46,316 bases of DNA, taken from the NCBI GenBank assembly GCA_021286705.1, contig JAJTBW010000006.1:1-46316 (forward strand), in the 5' to 3' direction. This stretch comes from Sphingobacteriia bacterium. GTDB taxonomy: Bacteria > Bacteroidota > Bacteroidia > Bacteroidales > TTA-H9. The position numbers and the translations under genes were made by a program. Positions 1 through 8,737 of this stretch are shown here, in pieces (within the stretch, counting starts at the first letter, position 1; each line of letters begins with the position of its first letter). The notes below the pieces were generated by a model. It had not been told where the DNA came from. It ran no database searches and saw nothing but the letters and a program-made list of their open reading frames with translations.

Positions 1-2
1 TT

Positions 3-182
3 AATCCGCAGTGGACTTACCTCTGGAGTACAGGAGAGACCACTCCAACTATTACCGTAACCAATACAGGCACCTACTCGGTAACTGTCACCTCGCCCAA
101 TGGGTGTACCGGCTCAGACGAGGTGGTTCTAAGTATCATCCCCGGGAGTACTCCGGAGCCGAAGCCGATAAAGCATAATTGA
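3..182 (+). CDS. C-terminal end of a secreted repeat/adhesin-type protein (partial)
   Basis: An open frame enters from the left edge and stops at 180-182, giving about 59 residues. The visible part reads like one immunoglobulin/PKD-type repeat of a Bacteroidota surface protein: a W-S-T-G-E-T-T-P core, then a T-G-T-Y-S-V-T-V segment and an N-G-C-T-G-S turn, ending in a short proline- and lysine-rich tail. This pattern is common in the SprB-like repeats of secreted Bacteroidota proteins. No T9SS sorting domain follows the repeat, so the protein either ends differently or uses another route. Function cannot be assigned from this fragment. Its base composition is more G+C-rich than the gene pair that follows. 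Confidence 0.6.
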   Translation, partial: NPQWTYLWSTGETTPTITVTNTGTYSVTVTSPNGCTGSDEVVLSIIPGSTPEPKPIKHN

Positions 183-260
183 GGAAGGGTTGGGGAGACT
201 ATGTGATTAGGTGACTTGGAGATGGAAAGTGTTTTATGACTGGGTTACCATATGATGGTT

Positions 261-947
261 TTATGTTATATTTTCAAGCTTTGTTATCCAATCATTAAAA
301 TGAGGACAATTAAGCCGTAACGCTGTTAACCCTATTTCTTCAGCAACTAATGGCCCTACTTGTGCCTTTTGTCCTTCGTAATCTGGTAAATATTTAATAA
401 TTCTTTTGGATGGAGCAGTTTGAATAGATTCGTTTATTTCCTCTGGCCTTTTATTCTCTATTTCCTTTTTTAATCGATTTATTCCAGTTTGTTCATTTGG
501 ATACATGGTAATCAATTTGTCAGGATTAACCAATAATAAAGACTCAAATTCATGTAATTGAACATATGGGATAAACTTGGGATGATTTATGTCATGAGCA
601 ATTGCGGCTTCGAGTCTTGAGATTCTCTTATATGGATCGCTAATTGACTGAATATTCTCTTTATATGGACTCATATCATCTATTGGGAATGCATATAAAT
701 CTAGCATGCTAGAATACCAAAATTGAGGTTGATTCCTGTCAGATTCAATCCATCTTAATACATCATTTCGAAATAAAATGTATTTCAGTAATCCTCCTTT
801 TTTAGGCTTATTATTAAGCTTATCCCACCCGGTTCTAATTTTACGGGCCGAAATAAAAATATTAAGTGGCGCAAAATATTTTACTAGAACATCGTTAACA
901 AAAGCTTCCTCGGTGTTGCCTTCCACAATTATATTTACATATTTCAT
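261..947 (-). CDS. DUF4276 family protein (TOPRIM-like), partner of an AAA ATPase
   Basis: The 228-residue product opens with a strand followed by VEGNTEEAF, the glutamate-containing motif expected of TOPRIM-like nucleases. A D-L-Y-A-F-P-I-D-D acidic segment, an LHEFESLLL motif and a GPLVAEEIGL...CPHF tail follow; together I recognise these as DUF4276. The family commonly sits beside AAA_21-type ATPases, as here. I chose the ATG at 947 over a start 10 codons upstream because it overlaps the ATPase stop as ATGA and has a TAGGAGG Shine-Dalgarno-like sequence just before it. The two genes are therefore translationally coupled. Two-gene ATPase plus TOPRIM or nuclease-like modules (RloA/RloB and PARIS are analogous) act in phage defence, so a defence role is inferred, not shown. 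The region is visibly A+T-rich compared with its neighbours. Confidence 0.8.
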   Translation of the reverse strand: MKYVNIIVEGNTEEAFVNDVLVKYFAPLNIFISARKIRTGWDKLNNKPKKGGLLKYILFRNDVLRWIESDRNQPQFWYSSMLDLYAFPIDDMSPYKENIQSISDPYKRISRLEAAIAHDINHPKFIPYVQLHEFESLLLVNPDKLITMYPNEQTGINRLKKEIENKRPEEINESIQTAPSKRIIKYLPDYEGQKAQVGPLVAEEIGLTALRLNCPHFNDWITKLENIT

Positions 948-2047
948 GGACGACCTCCTATTATATTTTTCTCCCAAATTTGACCAGTCGAAAACTCTTC
1001 AAGATAAACATGTAAGCTGTTACTATCGGGACGATTATATACAGAACTTCTTTTCTTTCTGTCAATTACGACCAAATCATCAAGTTCAAAGTTGTTTACT
1101 AAGCTTATAGATTGTGTGGCAATAAATACTTGACAATGTGAAGAGGCAGCCTTAATTAATCCAGCAACTGCATCAATAGCACTTGGATGTAATCCCAGTT
1201 CAGGTTCATCTAAAAATAAAACTGTTGGTAAGTCTTTTGGATTTTGAGCTAATAAACTTATTAATGCAATAGTCCTTAGCATTCCATCCGAAGCTTGACC
1301 TGCATTAAAAATTTTATTTGTCCCTATCTCTTTCCACCTTAAAAGGATTTGTCCAAATTCATCATATAGTTCAAAGTCATCAAAAAAAGGCAATATTAAA
1401 CGAAGATATTTTACAATTCGAATGTAATAAGGCTTATCTTCATTCTGCAGTCGAAAAAGGAAACTCCCTAAATTCTCTCCATTTTGTTTTAACCATCTTC
1501 CATCAGACATAGACCATTTCAAACGCATTGGCGCAGTATCACTAGTGTTATGGAATTGATAAACTACTAGTTTCTTTAATAGATCTAGAATTACACTTGC
1601 TGTTTGGTTTGATACTTCCGGTAAGTGAGATTCCTCATGTCCTGCACCACATGAACTCCAACGTAGCTCTCCTGGGATTCGATTTGACGTAAAACGATAT
1701 TTCTCTTCTTTAAATACAAGTTTATCAGGTTTAGCAAACATTAAACTAAACAAGTATTCATTTATTCCTGATGAGGTTAGGATTTCTATATGAGCGTCTA
1801 TACTTTTTGTCACATCAACTCCATCATGTAAAATGTCATTAGCTCCACCTAAGTATGCGACATACTCTTGAAGTTTTCCACCTGAGTTAAGCATCCAACT
1901 TAAAAACTTGAAAAATGAAATAAAGTTACTTTTACCCGTGCCATTTGGTCCAATTAAAATATTTATGGCATGAGGCTCAAACTTGTCTATTTCCTTTATG
2001 CTTTTATACCCTTTAATGGTTAAGCTTTTTAATTTTATATCAGACAT
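944..2047 (-). CDS. AAA family ATPase (AAA_21, RecF/OLD-like)
   Basis: A 367-residue SMC/RecF-type ATPase. The N terminus (LKSLTIKGYKSIKEI) is the usual entry strand of AAA_15/AAA_21 proteins. Walker A is GPNGTGKSN near residues 33-41, an ABC-like signature S-D-G-M-L-R follows near 255, and Walker B is VLFLDEPELGLHP near 275-288, followed by an ATQS switch segment near 310. No nuclease domain is fused to it, unlike OLD or GajA proteins; the TOPRIM-like activity appears to be on the separate DUF4276 gene, which starts within the stop codon of this one. The pair is probably an operon read leftwards and a candidate anti-phage or DNA-surveillance module. The ATPase assignment is firm; the biological role is inference from gene pairing. 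Confidence 0.87.
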   Translation of the reverse strand: MSDIKLKSLTIKGYKSIKEIDKFEPHAINILIGPNGTGKSNFISFFKFLSWMLNSGGKLQEYVAYLGGANDILHDGVDVTKSIDAHIEILTSSGINEYLFSLMFAKPDKLVFKEEKYRFTSNRIPGELRWSSCGAGHEESHLPEVSNQTASVILDLLKKLVVYQFHNTSDTAPMRLKWSMSDGRWLKQNGENLGSFLFRLQNEDKPYYIRIVKYLRLILPFFDDFELYDEFGQILLRWKEIGTNKIFNAGQASDGMLRTIALISLLAQNPKDLPTVLFLDEPELGLHPSAIDAVAGLIKAASSHCQVFIATQSISLVNNFELDDLVVIDRKKRSSVYNRPDSNSLHVYLEEFSTGQIWEKNIIGGRP

Positions 2048-2075
2048 TCTAGATGATTTACATAAATTCTGAAAA

Positions 2076-2083
2076 CAAATTTA
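2076..2083 (-). promoter_or_regulatory. Candidate -7 promoter box for the ATPase/DUF4276 pair
   Basis: On the minus strand this reads TAAATTTG, matching the Bacteroidota consensus TAnnTTTG, 28 nt before the ATG at 2047. No good TTTG -33 element is seen at the usual spacing, so this is only a candidate. Confidence 0.35.
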
Positions 2084-2308
2084 GTCCTTTTCTGCCAATA
2101 TATTTTGAAACTATCCTTTTCGAAATCCTTCTGTCTAAAAGGAGTCTACTTGAAAATAAGTTCAATTTAGGATTATGAGATCAAAAGTAAAAAAGTTTTA
2201 TGACGATGCAGAAACTTGTGACTTGAAGAGAGATGAATTATTTACGTTTTCTAGTGAGTTTTGGGCTAATTGTATCCACCTGAAGGGTGTTGTTTTGAGT
2301 TGTAAAGT

Positions 2309-2352
2309 AAAAAAGACGACTATCAACTTTGATTCTTGTGATAGTCGCCTCT
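2309..2352 (-). terminator. Intrinsic terminator of the B12-regulated T9SS gene
   Basis: Read on the minus strand, an 11-bp stem (GGCGACTATCA with TGATAGTCGTC, one G-U pair) encloses a 13-nt loop and is followed at once by a run of six T. It lies about 27 nt beyond the stop codon at 2379. Confidence 0.8.
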
Positions 2353-2378
2353 TCTTATAATTTCAATGTAAAATACTC

Positions 2379-5300
2379 TTACCTTATAACTTGTAATCGT
2401 GTTGACTGGACTCCTGCGCTAGATATAAATCGTAAGATATATATTCCAACGGGTAGGTCAGAGACTGTAATCCGATTTTCTTGAGGTTTGAAAGATTTGA
2501 TAGTTTTTCCAGTAATGTCAATTACCTCAATCAGATTAACGTTCAAATTGTTTGAGAAGCTAACAAATTCATTAGCTGGGTTGGGTGCCAGCCTTATTCT
2601 TTGATCTGGTTCTTTTATTCCTATTGGTGATGGATCTGTTACGAATATCTTTAAATGCCAATCAGCTGAAAGGTTCTCCGATATTCCTTTAATTGTAATT
2701 GTGGTTTCGCCAATGCGGTCTGGTATTGCAGTTAACTCTAAGTGCTTCTCTTCTAATTCTACAGATATTGGATCGGAAGGAGATAATGGGGTTAAATGGT
2801 ATTGTATGAGGTAATCGGGGTCATCCGGATCGGTGAATAGCCCACTTAAATCATAAGTTAATGGGGCAAAGTTTTTCTCCAAAAAGAGGGTGTCATCTTC
2901 CTTTGTTGAAACAGGCGGTAAGTCAATCATCTTTCCCCCAAAGTCGTCTATAGCAAAATAGGCCGGTGTTAGTAGTCCCCCGCCATTTTTCCTTGAACCG
3001 TCCATTGTAAATCGAACCTTGCTAACTGTTCCTAGTGAACTTAGATCGAACCATTCCCAGTTTGTTACAATAAAGTGCTTGGCTGGATCAAGATCACGGA
3101 AGTCGGCTAAGTAGAATGTAGTTTCTGAGGTCTGAACTCCCTCTTTGTTGAATCCTTTGGCTATGACAGCAAGCCAATCACCGAATCCAAAGGGTGTCAC
3201 TAGGCCATTCTCTCCTGTAAGTAGATTGTCTTTAACCCAGGCTGTATTGGTGATCCATGTTCCAGTAATAATATCACCATCTTCTTTATGCATCGGTTTG
3301 ACCTCAACAGGGAAGCCGAGCGCATAGACTATTCCATAGTTATCACTCTGGTTATATCCACTACCTATGCAGTTTTTGAATTGCGATGATTCGAAACTCA
3401 TAGGATCCCAATTGCCATCGGTCAGGTTGGCAGATGCGACACCTCCCCATGTTAGCCATTCAGGATACCAGAAACTTGAGAACTGATAGGAGCCACTGTA
3501 TACAACACGATTATTTAAGTCGGTAGTGGAGTCGCCAAAAGCATAGGATTCGGGATTCATTAAAATGTCATCGAAATGCGCAATTACCTTTTCCGGTTGG
3601 CTAATTATAAGTAGTCTTGTTGTGGCAGTCGCTCCTTGTTGGTCTCTTACTGTCGCTGTTAAATATCCGGTGTTATGTACCTGGAGGGTGATAGGAAGAG
3701 CGGTGCCTTGTAAGATTCCTTTGTGCCATTCAATCGTATAGGGCTCAAGACCTCCCTGAATTATTGGGTCTATCGAGGCAGTTGATCCAAGTTGACAATA
3801 AAGTGTGTCTGTTTGAAATTGAATGGATAGAGTCAGTGGTTCTCCATTAAAGTTATCAATATCTACAGTTTCTTCCGAAGCTCTTAGTTTGAAGTATTTG
3901 ACATTGGGTACCACTCGGGTAGAGAGATAAGACCAAGTCTCTTTTTCTGGAAGATCCCATGAAGCTAAAACTTGGTTTGATGTGTTATAAGCGGTTAGTT
4001 TGGCGGTTGATGCGGTTCTGTAGAACAGGCCGGGCACTGTTAACCCCGTACTGGTATTTACAAGTGTGATGATTCCTTCCTGATGCGGGCTGACTCTTGC
4101 AAATTGTACCGATTGATTAACTCCTTCACCAATAACGCAAGTCATTCCTTCAAACGCAGAAGTTTCATCAATAAAAGAGGATGCATTTGGTGTTACCGGT
4201 TCGAAGGTTGATACAGCTGATTCTCTAAAAGGGGTAGTAAAACTTAGTTGGGCAATTGGCTCTGACAATAAACCGTTTGAGTTTTTAAGTACTCCAAACC
4301 AATGATATTGGGTGTTTTCAATCAGGTTTAAGTGAGTTATAATTTGTTCTATGTTATTCTGGGTCAAAATACTGTTTCCAGACTCTATTATTTCTAGTGC
4401 AGAGGGTTGTAGTGATAAATCTGATGTGATAAACCAAAAAAGAGTATCAATCTCACTGGTTTTGATCTTGATTTCCACGCTTAGGGGGTAAACATTATTG
4501 ACGTATGGATAACCGTTAGCGAATGAGGGTGCAATCAGGACTGGGATAAAGTACTCATCAGCTCCGATATAGGGAGTGGTTGCGCTTCTCTCCTCAAGAT
4601 CAAAATCATTTGTAATAAATGGATATGGTATAGCAACTCTTGCCCATGTGTTGTTAGATGTAAGATGAAGATCATCACTGCCTATAAATTCGGGTGTGTT
4701 GATGATAGAATTGTTTTCAACTCCCATTGCATTTACTTCTGATAAAGTGGTAAGCAGGGTACTTTGGATGAAATAGATTGGATTGCCTGCTGAGAACAGA
4801 ATGTTGTGATCAGATGTAATATTGGTTAGATAGGCGCTGCGATTAACCCTTATTGAGTATCCACCTGATTTGTTAATCAGAATATTATTGAGGATGTTCA
4901 AACTAACAGGGGTTTGCGATGCAGATCCTAAGATAGCTAAAGCCGCTGATGTTGTTGATGTTAAGCTTGAATTGCCAATGCTGACAGTGTTGTAAACGAC
5001 ATCCGTATAGGTACAAGCCTTGTCAAGAATTATTCCATAGCTGAGATTATATCCATTGCTAAAGTTAACAATGTTGTTAGAGACTCTTATCGGTAAATTC
5101 TGAGTCCCAGTTGATGGACGTAATTCTATCCCCGTGGAGTACTGGTTCAGAGTGAGGTCTAATTTGTTTCTCGTAATTTGACTCTCTCCGATTAATCGAA
5201 AGGCATCAATACCCTGAAATCCTGTCTTTGTGGTTTGTGTGTTGAGAATAGTATTACCTATGATCATACAATTAGCCTCATCCTGAATATAGATTGCTTT

Positions 5301-6029
5301 TGACCCTTGGTTTTGGAAGAGACAATTTATAATCTTTCCGCCCGATTCTTTTGATAAGGCTACATAACTGGTGCCTCCCAGTTTAGCTCCGATGTAACCG
5401 CCGGTGAATACACAATCTTGAATCAGGATCGAATCATTGTTTCTTCCCTCTGTATCCTCAGCTTGCATCTTGAGTAGGTTAATATCGCGACCGTAGTCTG
5501 TGGAAATTGGGGAAGTTAGATTACAGTTCAATATTTTAATATGCTTTGACTTACCATAAACAGCCACCACTGCATCGAGTGAGGTGTTTTCTGTCTTGAT
5601 GGTGAGGTCTTTGATTGTAAGATGATCAGTGCCCTTTATGTTTATTACTCCCATTAATGGCATCCCGGAAACAGGACTGTTTACCTCAAAATTAACTTGC
5701 ACTTCGCCTGACATATCAGGGGCTTTTTGAATAATGACGTTTTTGTCGGTTGAGGCGCCCTGTAATTCGGGGATAATGATTTTTTCGTTATAACTACCGG
5801 GTTCAATGTTGATAATCACAGCGTTTTGTAGCGGTTGTGAACTGATAAAGTCGACTGCTTGCTGGATCTTTAAAAAGTTACAGCCAGCCGAGGTTCCAAC
5901 TCGAATAATATCTGCAGATGTTATTCCGTATTGAATCTCGCCTTGTTGGCCAAGAAGCTGAATTGGAAATGAGGTGCTAATAAATAGCAGAAAAAGCATA
6001 AGGCTTCGTTTAATAGTATACCGTCTCAT
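2379..6029 (-). CDS. T9SS-secreted beta-helix/DUF4465 surface protein under cobalamin riboswitch control
   Basis: A 1216-residue exported protein. Visible regions in order: signal peptide (about 1-27, ending near LLGQQG); a right-handed beta-helix of N/I-rich rungs (about 42-495, ending in IGADEY); an FN3-like domain (about 497-600); a jelly-roll-like region (605-735); an SprB-like Ig repeat (737-810); a DUF4465 domain (about 812-1030, from AHFDD through a DGNW...NC.GSGYNQSDNYG core to AIDDFGG); a cadherin-like domain (1045-1140); and a type A T9SS sorting tail (about 1143-1216, starting LAPNPANEF and ending in a YILRF-type strand). It is therefore predicted to be exported by the Sec and type IX systems to the cell surface. 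A cobalamin riboswitch precedes it, so it should be made when B12 is scarce. DUF4465 proteins recur in B12-regulated loci of Bacteroidota as far as I recall; cobamide capture is the inferred role. No btuB-like TonB receptor lies beside it. Confidence 0.85.
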   Translation of the reverse strand: MRRYTIKRSLMLFLLFISTSFPIQLLGQQGEIQYGITSADIIRVGTSAGCNFLKIQQAVDFISSQPLQNAVIINIEPGSYNEKIIIPELQGASTDKNVIIQKAPDMSGEVQVNFEVNSPVSGMPLMGVINIKGTDHLTIKDLTIKTENTSLDAVVAVYGKSKHIKILNCNLTSPISTDYGRDINLLKMQAEDTEGRNNDSILIQDCVFTGGYIGAKLGGTSYVALSKESGGKIINCLFQNQGSKAIYIQDEANCMIIGNTILNTQTTKTGFQGIDAFRLIGESQITRNKLDLTLNQYSTGIELRPSTGTQNLPIRVSNNIVNFSNGYNLSYGIILDKACTYTDVVYNTVSIGNSSLTSTTSAALAILGSASQTPVSLNILNNILINKSGGYSIRVNRSAYLTNITSDHNILFSAGNPIYFIQSTLLTTLSEVNAMGVENNSIINTPEFIGSDDLHLTSNNTWARVAIPYPFITNDFDLEERSATTPYIGADEYFIPVLIAPSFANGYPYVNNVYPLSVEIKIKTSEIDTLFWFITSDLSLQPSALEIIESGNSILTQNNIEQIITHLNLIENTQYHWFGVLKNSNGLLSEPIAQLSFTTPFRESAVSTFEPVTPNASSFIDETSAFEGMTCVIGEGVNQSVQFARVSPHQEGIITLVNTSTGLTVPGLFYRTASTAKLTAYNTSNQVLASWDLPEKETWSYLSTRVVPNVKYFKLRASEETVDIDNFNGEPLTLSIQFQTDTLYCQLGSTASIDPIIQGGLEPYTIEWHKGILQGTALPITLQVHNTGYLTATVRDQQGATATTRLLIISQPEKVIAHFDDILMNPESYAFGDSTTDLNNRVVYSGSYQFSSFWYPEWLTWGGVASANLTDGNWDPMSFESSQFKNCIGSGYNQSDNYGIVYALGFPVEVKPMHKEDGDIITGTWITNTAWVKDNLLTGENGLVTPFGFGDWLAVIAKGFNKEGVQTSETTFYLADFRDLDPAKHFIVTNWEWFDLSSLGTVSKVRFTMDGSRKNGGGLLTPAYFAIDDFGGKMIDLPPVSTKEDDTLFLEKNFAPLTYDLSGLFTDPDDPDYLIQYHLTPLSPSDPISVELEEKHLELTAIPDRIGETTITIKGISENLSADWHLKIFVTDPSPIGIKEPDQRIRLAPNPANEFVSFSNNLNVNLIEVIDITGKTIKSFKPQENRITVSDLPVGIYILRFISSAGVQSTRLQVIR

Positions 6030-6090
6030 TGTATGAAAATTAAGTTAGACAATAGGTTACAATGGAACGGTTAGCCTGTAAGGGGAATAG

Positions 6091-6110
6091 TATAGACATG
6101 ACTGTCTATA
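6091..6110 (-). promoter_or_regulatory. Perfect hairpin in the leader between riboswitch aptamer and start codon
   Basis: An 8-bp perfect stem (TATAGACA/TGTCTATA) with a 4-nt loop lies between the aptamer and the ATG at 6029. It has no following T-run, so it is not a simple terminator. It may belong to the expression platform, for example by exposing or hiding the ribosome binding region. Confidence 0.45.
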
Positions 6111-6153
6111 GCTGTTATTTGCTTTAACTCCCGAAAGCAGGCATAACCGGGGT

Positions 6154-6317
6154 ATTTTGGCAGGTTTTCTGACTTATTCCCTGAACTGCGCCTTCCCAGA
6201 AGTTAATCAAGTGGCATAAAAGCAGTTCGCTTAACGGAACTTACAGCAGCGGGTACTGTTGCCGATTCTAACGGCATTCCCTTTGTCCTTCTCTTTTTAG
6301 TTAGAAGGAACCAAAAC
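6154..6317 (-). promoter_or_regulatory. Cobalamin (AdoCbl-type) riboswitch aptamer
   Basis: On the minus strand the leader has the class's conserved order: an AAAGGGAATGCCG block, an ACAGTACCCGCTGCTGTAAG core (B12-box-like), a GCCACTTG segment, CTGGGAAGGCG, then AAGTCAGAAAACCTGCC at the 3' side. Outer ends pair as TTTTGG (about 6316-6311) with CCAAAA (6160-6155), forming P1. This matches the cobalamin riboswitch family closely by eye. It ends about 125 nt before the ATG of the DUF4465 protein, and no gene lies in between. Bacteroidota B12 riboswitches usually repress when cobalamin is bound. Confidence 0.93.
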
Positions 6318-6424
6318 ATGGCGCAAAGGTATTACTATTACTTGATTTTAGTAGCTTTACTTCACAAAATCTAAATGATTCTGATCATTCTTGTTTCAGA
6401 TCATTTGTTGAATATTACACCATT

Positions 6425-8068
6425 ATGAAGAGAAATTTTTTAGTTCTTGCCTTTCTGATAGGCTTAATTACAAGCCTTTTGGGTCAAACAAATAGAGTAG
6501 AGATTAAAGTCCGTGACTTTGAAGGTCACTTGGCATTCCTCTCGTCAGGATGGTTTGAGGGGCGAGAGACAGGAGAGAATGGTGGCTATATGGCTGCGGA
6601 TTATATAGCATCGCAGATGAGTAGAATGGGGTTGCTGCCAATTGGTGATAGGGTGGCATACCAAAGCGGACAAACCGGTTTGCTAAAGATGCCTTTAGTA
6701 GGATCCGATCAAGTGTATAATCAGTTCTTTCCTCTTGAAAGATATGGGGCTGGGGTTGCATCTCTTGGTCTTGAGATAGCTAAAGAAGGGCAATCAATTC
6801 GTTATCTGCTAAAAGATAGTACCGATTTTCGTTTTGTTTTAAGATCAGGATCATTTGAGCTTGATGCTTCTCCGGTCTTTGTAGGTTATGGAGTCGCTTC
6901 GGAAGAGCTTGGTTATGATGATTATAAAGGTATTGATGTAAGAGGTAAGGTTGTAGTTTTAATTAGTGGGTTTCCGGGGCAGGATGATGTTAATTCGTTG
7001 GCTTGGAAAAAGGTAGGAAGTGTTTTAGAGCGAAAGGGTTTCTCAAACGAGGAAAAGGCTCAGATCGCTCTTAAAAATGGTGCTTCAATGGTTATTGAAG
7101 TTAGGAACCCATTAATTAAAAGTAGCAGCCAAATGCCGTTAACGGGCACAGCTATAAAACCTTTATCGATATATGCTGATGGAGTAAGTGATGAGCAGTA
7201 CTCAGATCTTGAATTTTGTTTCCCTAACTCAGGAGATAGCGAAATCCCATGGGCTAAGTTAAACAGGTATTGGGCATCAAGATTATTCGGGCAAGGAGAA
7301 ACTAGACTTGAAGATTGGATTCTTCAGAATGATAAATCGGCAAGATCATCTTCATTTGTTTTTAATGATACCAGGATTTTCTCGAAATATCAGGTTAGAA
7401 AAAGCAATATCATGGTTAGTAACCTTCTTGGAATGATCAAAGGCGAGGATACGACTAAGACAATCGTCATTGGGGCGCATTATGATCACTTAGGTAGGAG
7501 GGGTGATGGTATTTACTATGGTTCTGATGATAATGCGTCAGGGACAGCGGGAATGCTTTCTTTAGCGGAATATTGGAGTAAGAGAGATGCCAAACCGAAA
7601 TACAATTTGCTCTTTGCTGCCTGGACGGGTGAGGAAAAAGGAAAGCTTGGCAGCAAATGGTTTGTCAAAGAGTTAAAATCATTGCGATCGGAGATTATTC
7701 TTTATATGAACTTCGATATGATTTCACGTTCTTCACCATTTGATGTCGATTGTGACTCGATTAGTGTTGGCATTCCACAAAACTGCACCAATCTCAAGAC
7801 GCAGGTTGGTAGACTCAATGCGCAAATTGCAACACCCTTTAAGTTAGATCAATGGAATTCGGGGGCGCATGGTGGAAGTGATTATGCTCCCTTTATAGGA
7901 GCCGGTGTACCCGCTGTAGCTTTCTTTTCAGGTTTTCATGCAGATTATCACACTCCTACTGATCGATTCTATAAGGCAGATCTCACAAAGATGAATAGGA
8001 TAGTTAATCTGGCTAATCAGATTATCATCTGGGCATTAGAAAACCAGAAGGAGATTGGTAAACCTTAA
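6425..8068 (+). CDS. M28 family zinc aminopeptidase, secreted
   Basis: A 547-residue exported peptidase with a signal peptide (about 1-20, ending LLGQ). The middle part (about 130-260) is a protease-associated-type insert. The M28 catalytic core follows: GAHYDHLG (first zinc His and Asp region), SDDNASGTAG (bridging Asp), WTGEEKG (general base and ligand Glu pair), NFDMI (Asp) and DYHTPTD (last His). All expected metal ligands are present. The family removes N-terminal residues from peptides in the periplasm or outside the cell. The gene stands alone, divergent from the riboswitch-controlled gene. No T9SS tail is present, so it is probably periplasmic or outer-membrane associated. Confidence 0.9.
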   Translation: MKRNFLVLAFLIGLITSLLGQTNRVEIKVRDFEGHLAFLSSGWFEGRETGENGGYMAADYIASQMSRMGLLPIGDRVAYQSGQTGLLKMPLVGSDQVYNQFFPLERYGAGVASLGLEIAKEGQSIRYLLKDSTDFRFVLRSGSFELDASPVFVGYGVASEELGYDDYKGIDVRGKVVVLISGFPGQDDVNSLAWKKVGSVLERKGFSNEEKAQIALKNGASMVIEVRNPLIKSSSQMPLTGTAIKPLSIYADGVSDEQYSDLEFCFPNSGDSEIPWAKLNRYWASRLFGQGETRLEDWILQNDKSARSSSFVFNDTRIFSKYQVRKSNIMVSNLLGMIKGEDTTKTIVIGAHYDHLGRRGDGIYYGSDDNASGTAGMLSLAEYWSKRDAKPKYNLLFAAWTGEEKGKLGSKWFVKELKSLRSEIILYMNFDMISRSSPFDVDCDSISVGIPQNCTNLKTQVGRLNAQIATPFKLDQWNSGAHGGSDYAPFIGAGVPAVAFFSGFHADYHTPTDRFYKADLTKMNRIVNLANQIIIWALENQKEIGKP

Positions 8069-8157
8069 GCACTTTTAACTGTTTGTTAAATTGAATATGA
8101 GATACGATCAACCGTTCTCATTAAATAACTTGTCTAATAAACAATGAATTAAATTCT

Positions 8158-8688
8158 ATGGCACTAATTGAATTTGTTAGCGAAGAAAACGCACAAGGAG
8201 AAGTAGCGAATGTCTATAACACTTTAAAGGAGAAGTGGGGTTTTGTACCCGATGCGCTGAAACTATTTAGCTCCAGCGAGTTCTTGATTAATCATGTTTT
8301 CTCAAGTATTGGTTATTTTAGTACCAATATGGATCTGGGTGGTAAGTTGTTGGCTCTAATTCGCCTTATGGTATCTGAAGAGGAAAAATGTGTCTTCTGT
8401 ATTAGTATGAACAGGGGAATATTAATGCAATATGGTTTTTTGCCTGAACAGCTTGATGCTATTCAGTCAGATATCGAAAATGTATCTCTTCCTGAGAATG
8501 AGAAGAGTTTATTGAAATTTGCATTGAAGGTGGTAAAGAACAGTTCAGGTGTAACCAGTGAAGATGTTCAAGGCTTAAAGAGCCTTGGCTGGACTGATAA
8601 ACAAATCCTTGAGGCTGCATACCATGCTACAAACCAACTGTCTACTGATAAGCTATTCAATGCTTTTCAGATAAACAATGACATGTAA
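8158..8688 (+). CDS. AhpD-like / carboxymuconolactone decarboxylase family protein
   Basis: A 176-residue, mostly helical protein of the AhpD-like fold. Its central helix carries a CVFC pair (about residues 81-84), the redox CxxC expected of AhpD-type alkylhydroperoxidases. However, the position four residues after the second cysteine, a histidine in AhpD, is asparagine, and the glutamate expected about 12 residues before the first cysteine is also missing by my alignment. The protein may therefore be a thiol redox protein or a relative with changed chemistry. It lies 89 nt after the M28 peptidase on the same strand, but probably has its own promoter. The family call is good; the substrate is unknown. 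Confidence 0.75.
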   Translation: MALIEFVSEENAQGEVANVYNTLKEKWGFVPDALKLFSSSEFLINHVFSSIGYFSTNMDLGGKLLALIRLMVSEEEKCVFCISMNRGILMQYGFLPEQLDAIQSDIENVSLPENEKSLLKFALKVVKNSSGVTSEDVQGLKSLGWTDKQILEAAYHATNQLSTDKLFNAFQINNDM

Positions 8689-8737
8689 TGGGGTATTGTT
8701 TCTAGGTACTGAATGGGTTGAGTGGCTTCTGCAGAAT

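Larger units (their letters stand above)
2048..2378. other. Intergenic region between the ATPase pair and the T9SS protein
   Basis: This 331-nt gap holds the candidate promoter of the ATPase pair on its left and the terminator of the gene to the right. A 61-codon open frame at 2175-2360 is probably chance: it runs through the terminator hairpin and its product resembles nothing I know. Confidence 0.5.
6030..6424. other. Divergent intergenic region, T9SS gene and M28 peptidase
   Basis: These 395 nt are mostly the cobalamin riboswitch and its leader hairpin, serving the leftward gene. The right part (about 6320-6424) must hold the promoters of both genes; I see no box there that matches the TAnnTTTG consensus convincingly. 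Confidence 0.5.

Noticed and set aside
2175..2360. 61-codon ORF on the plus strand
   Set aside because: It passes through the terminator hairpin of the leftward gene and has no recognisable features.
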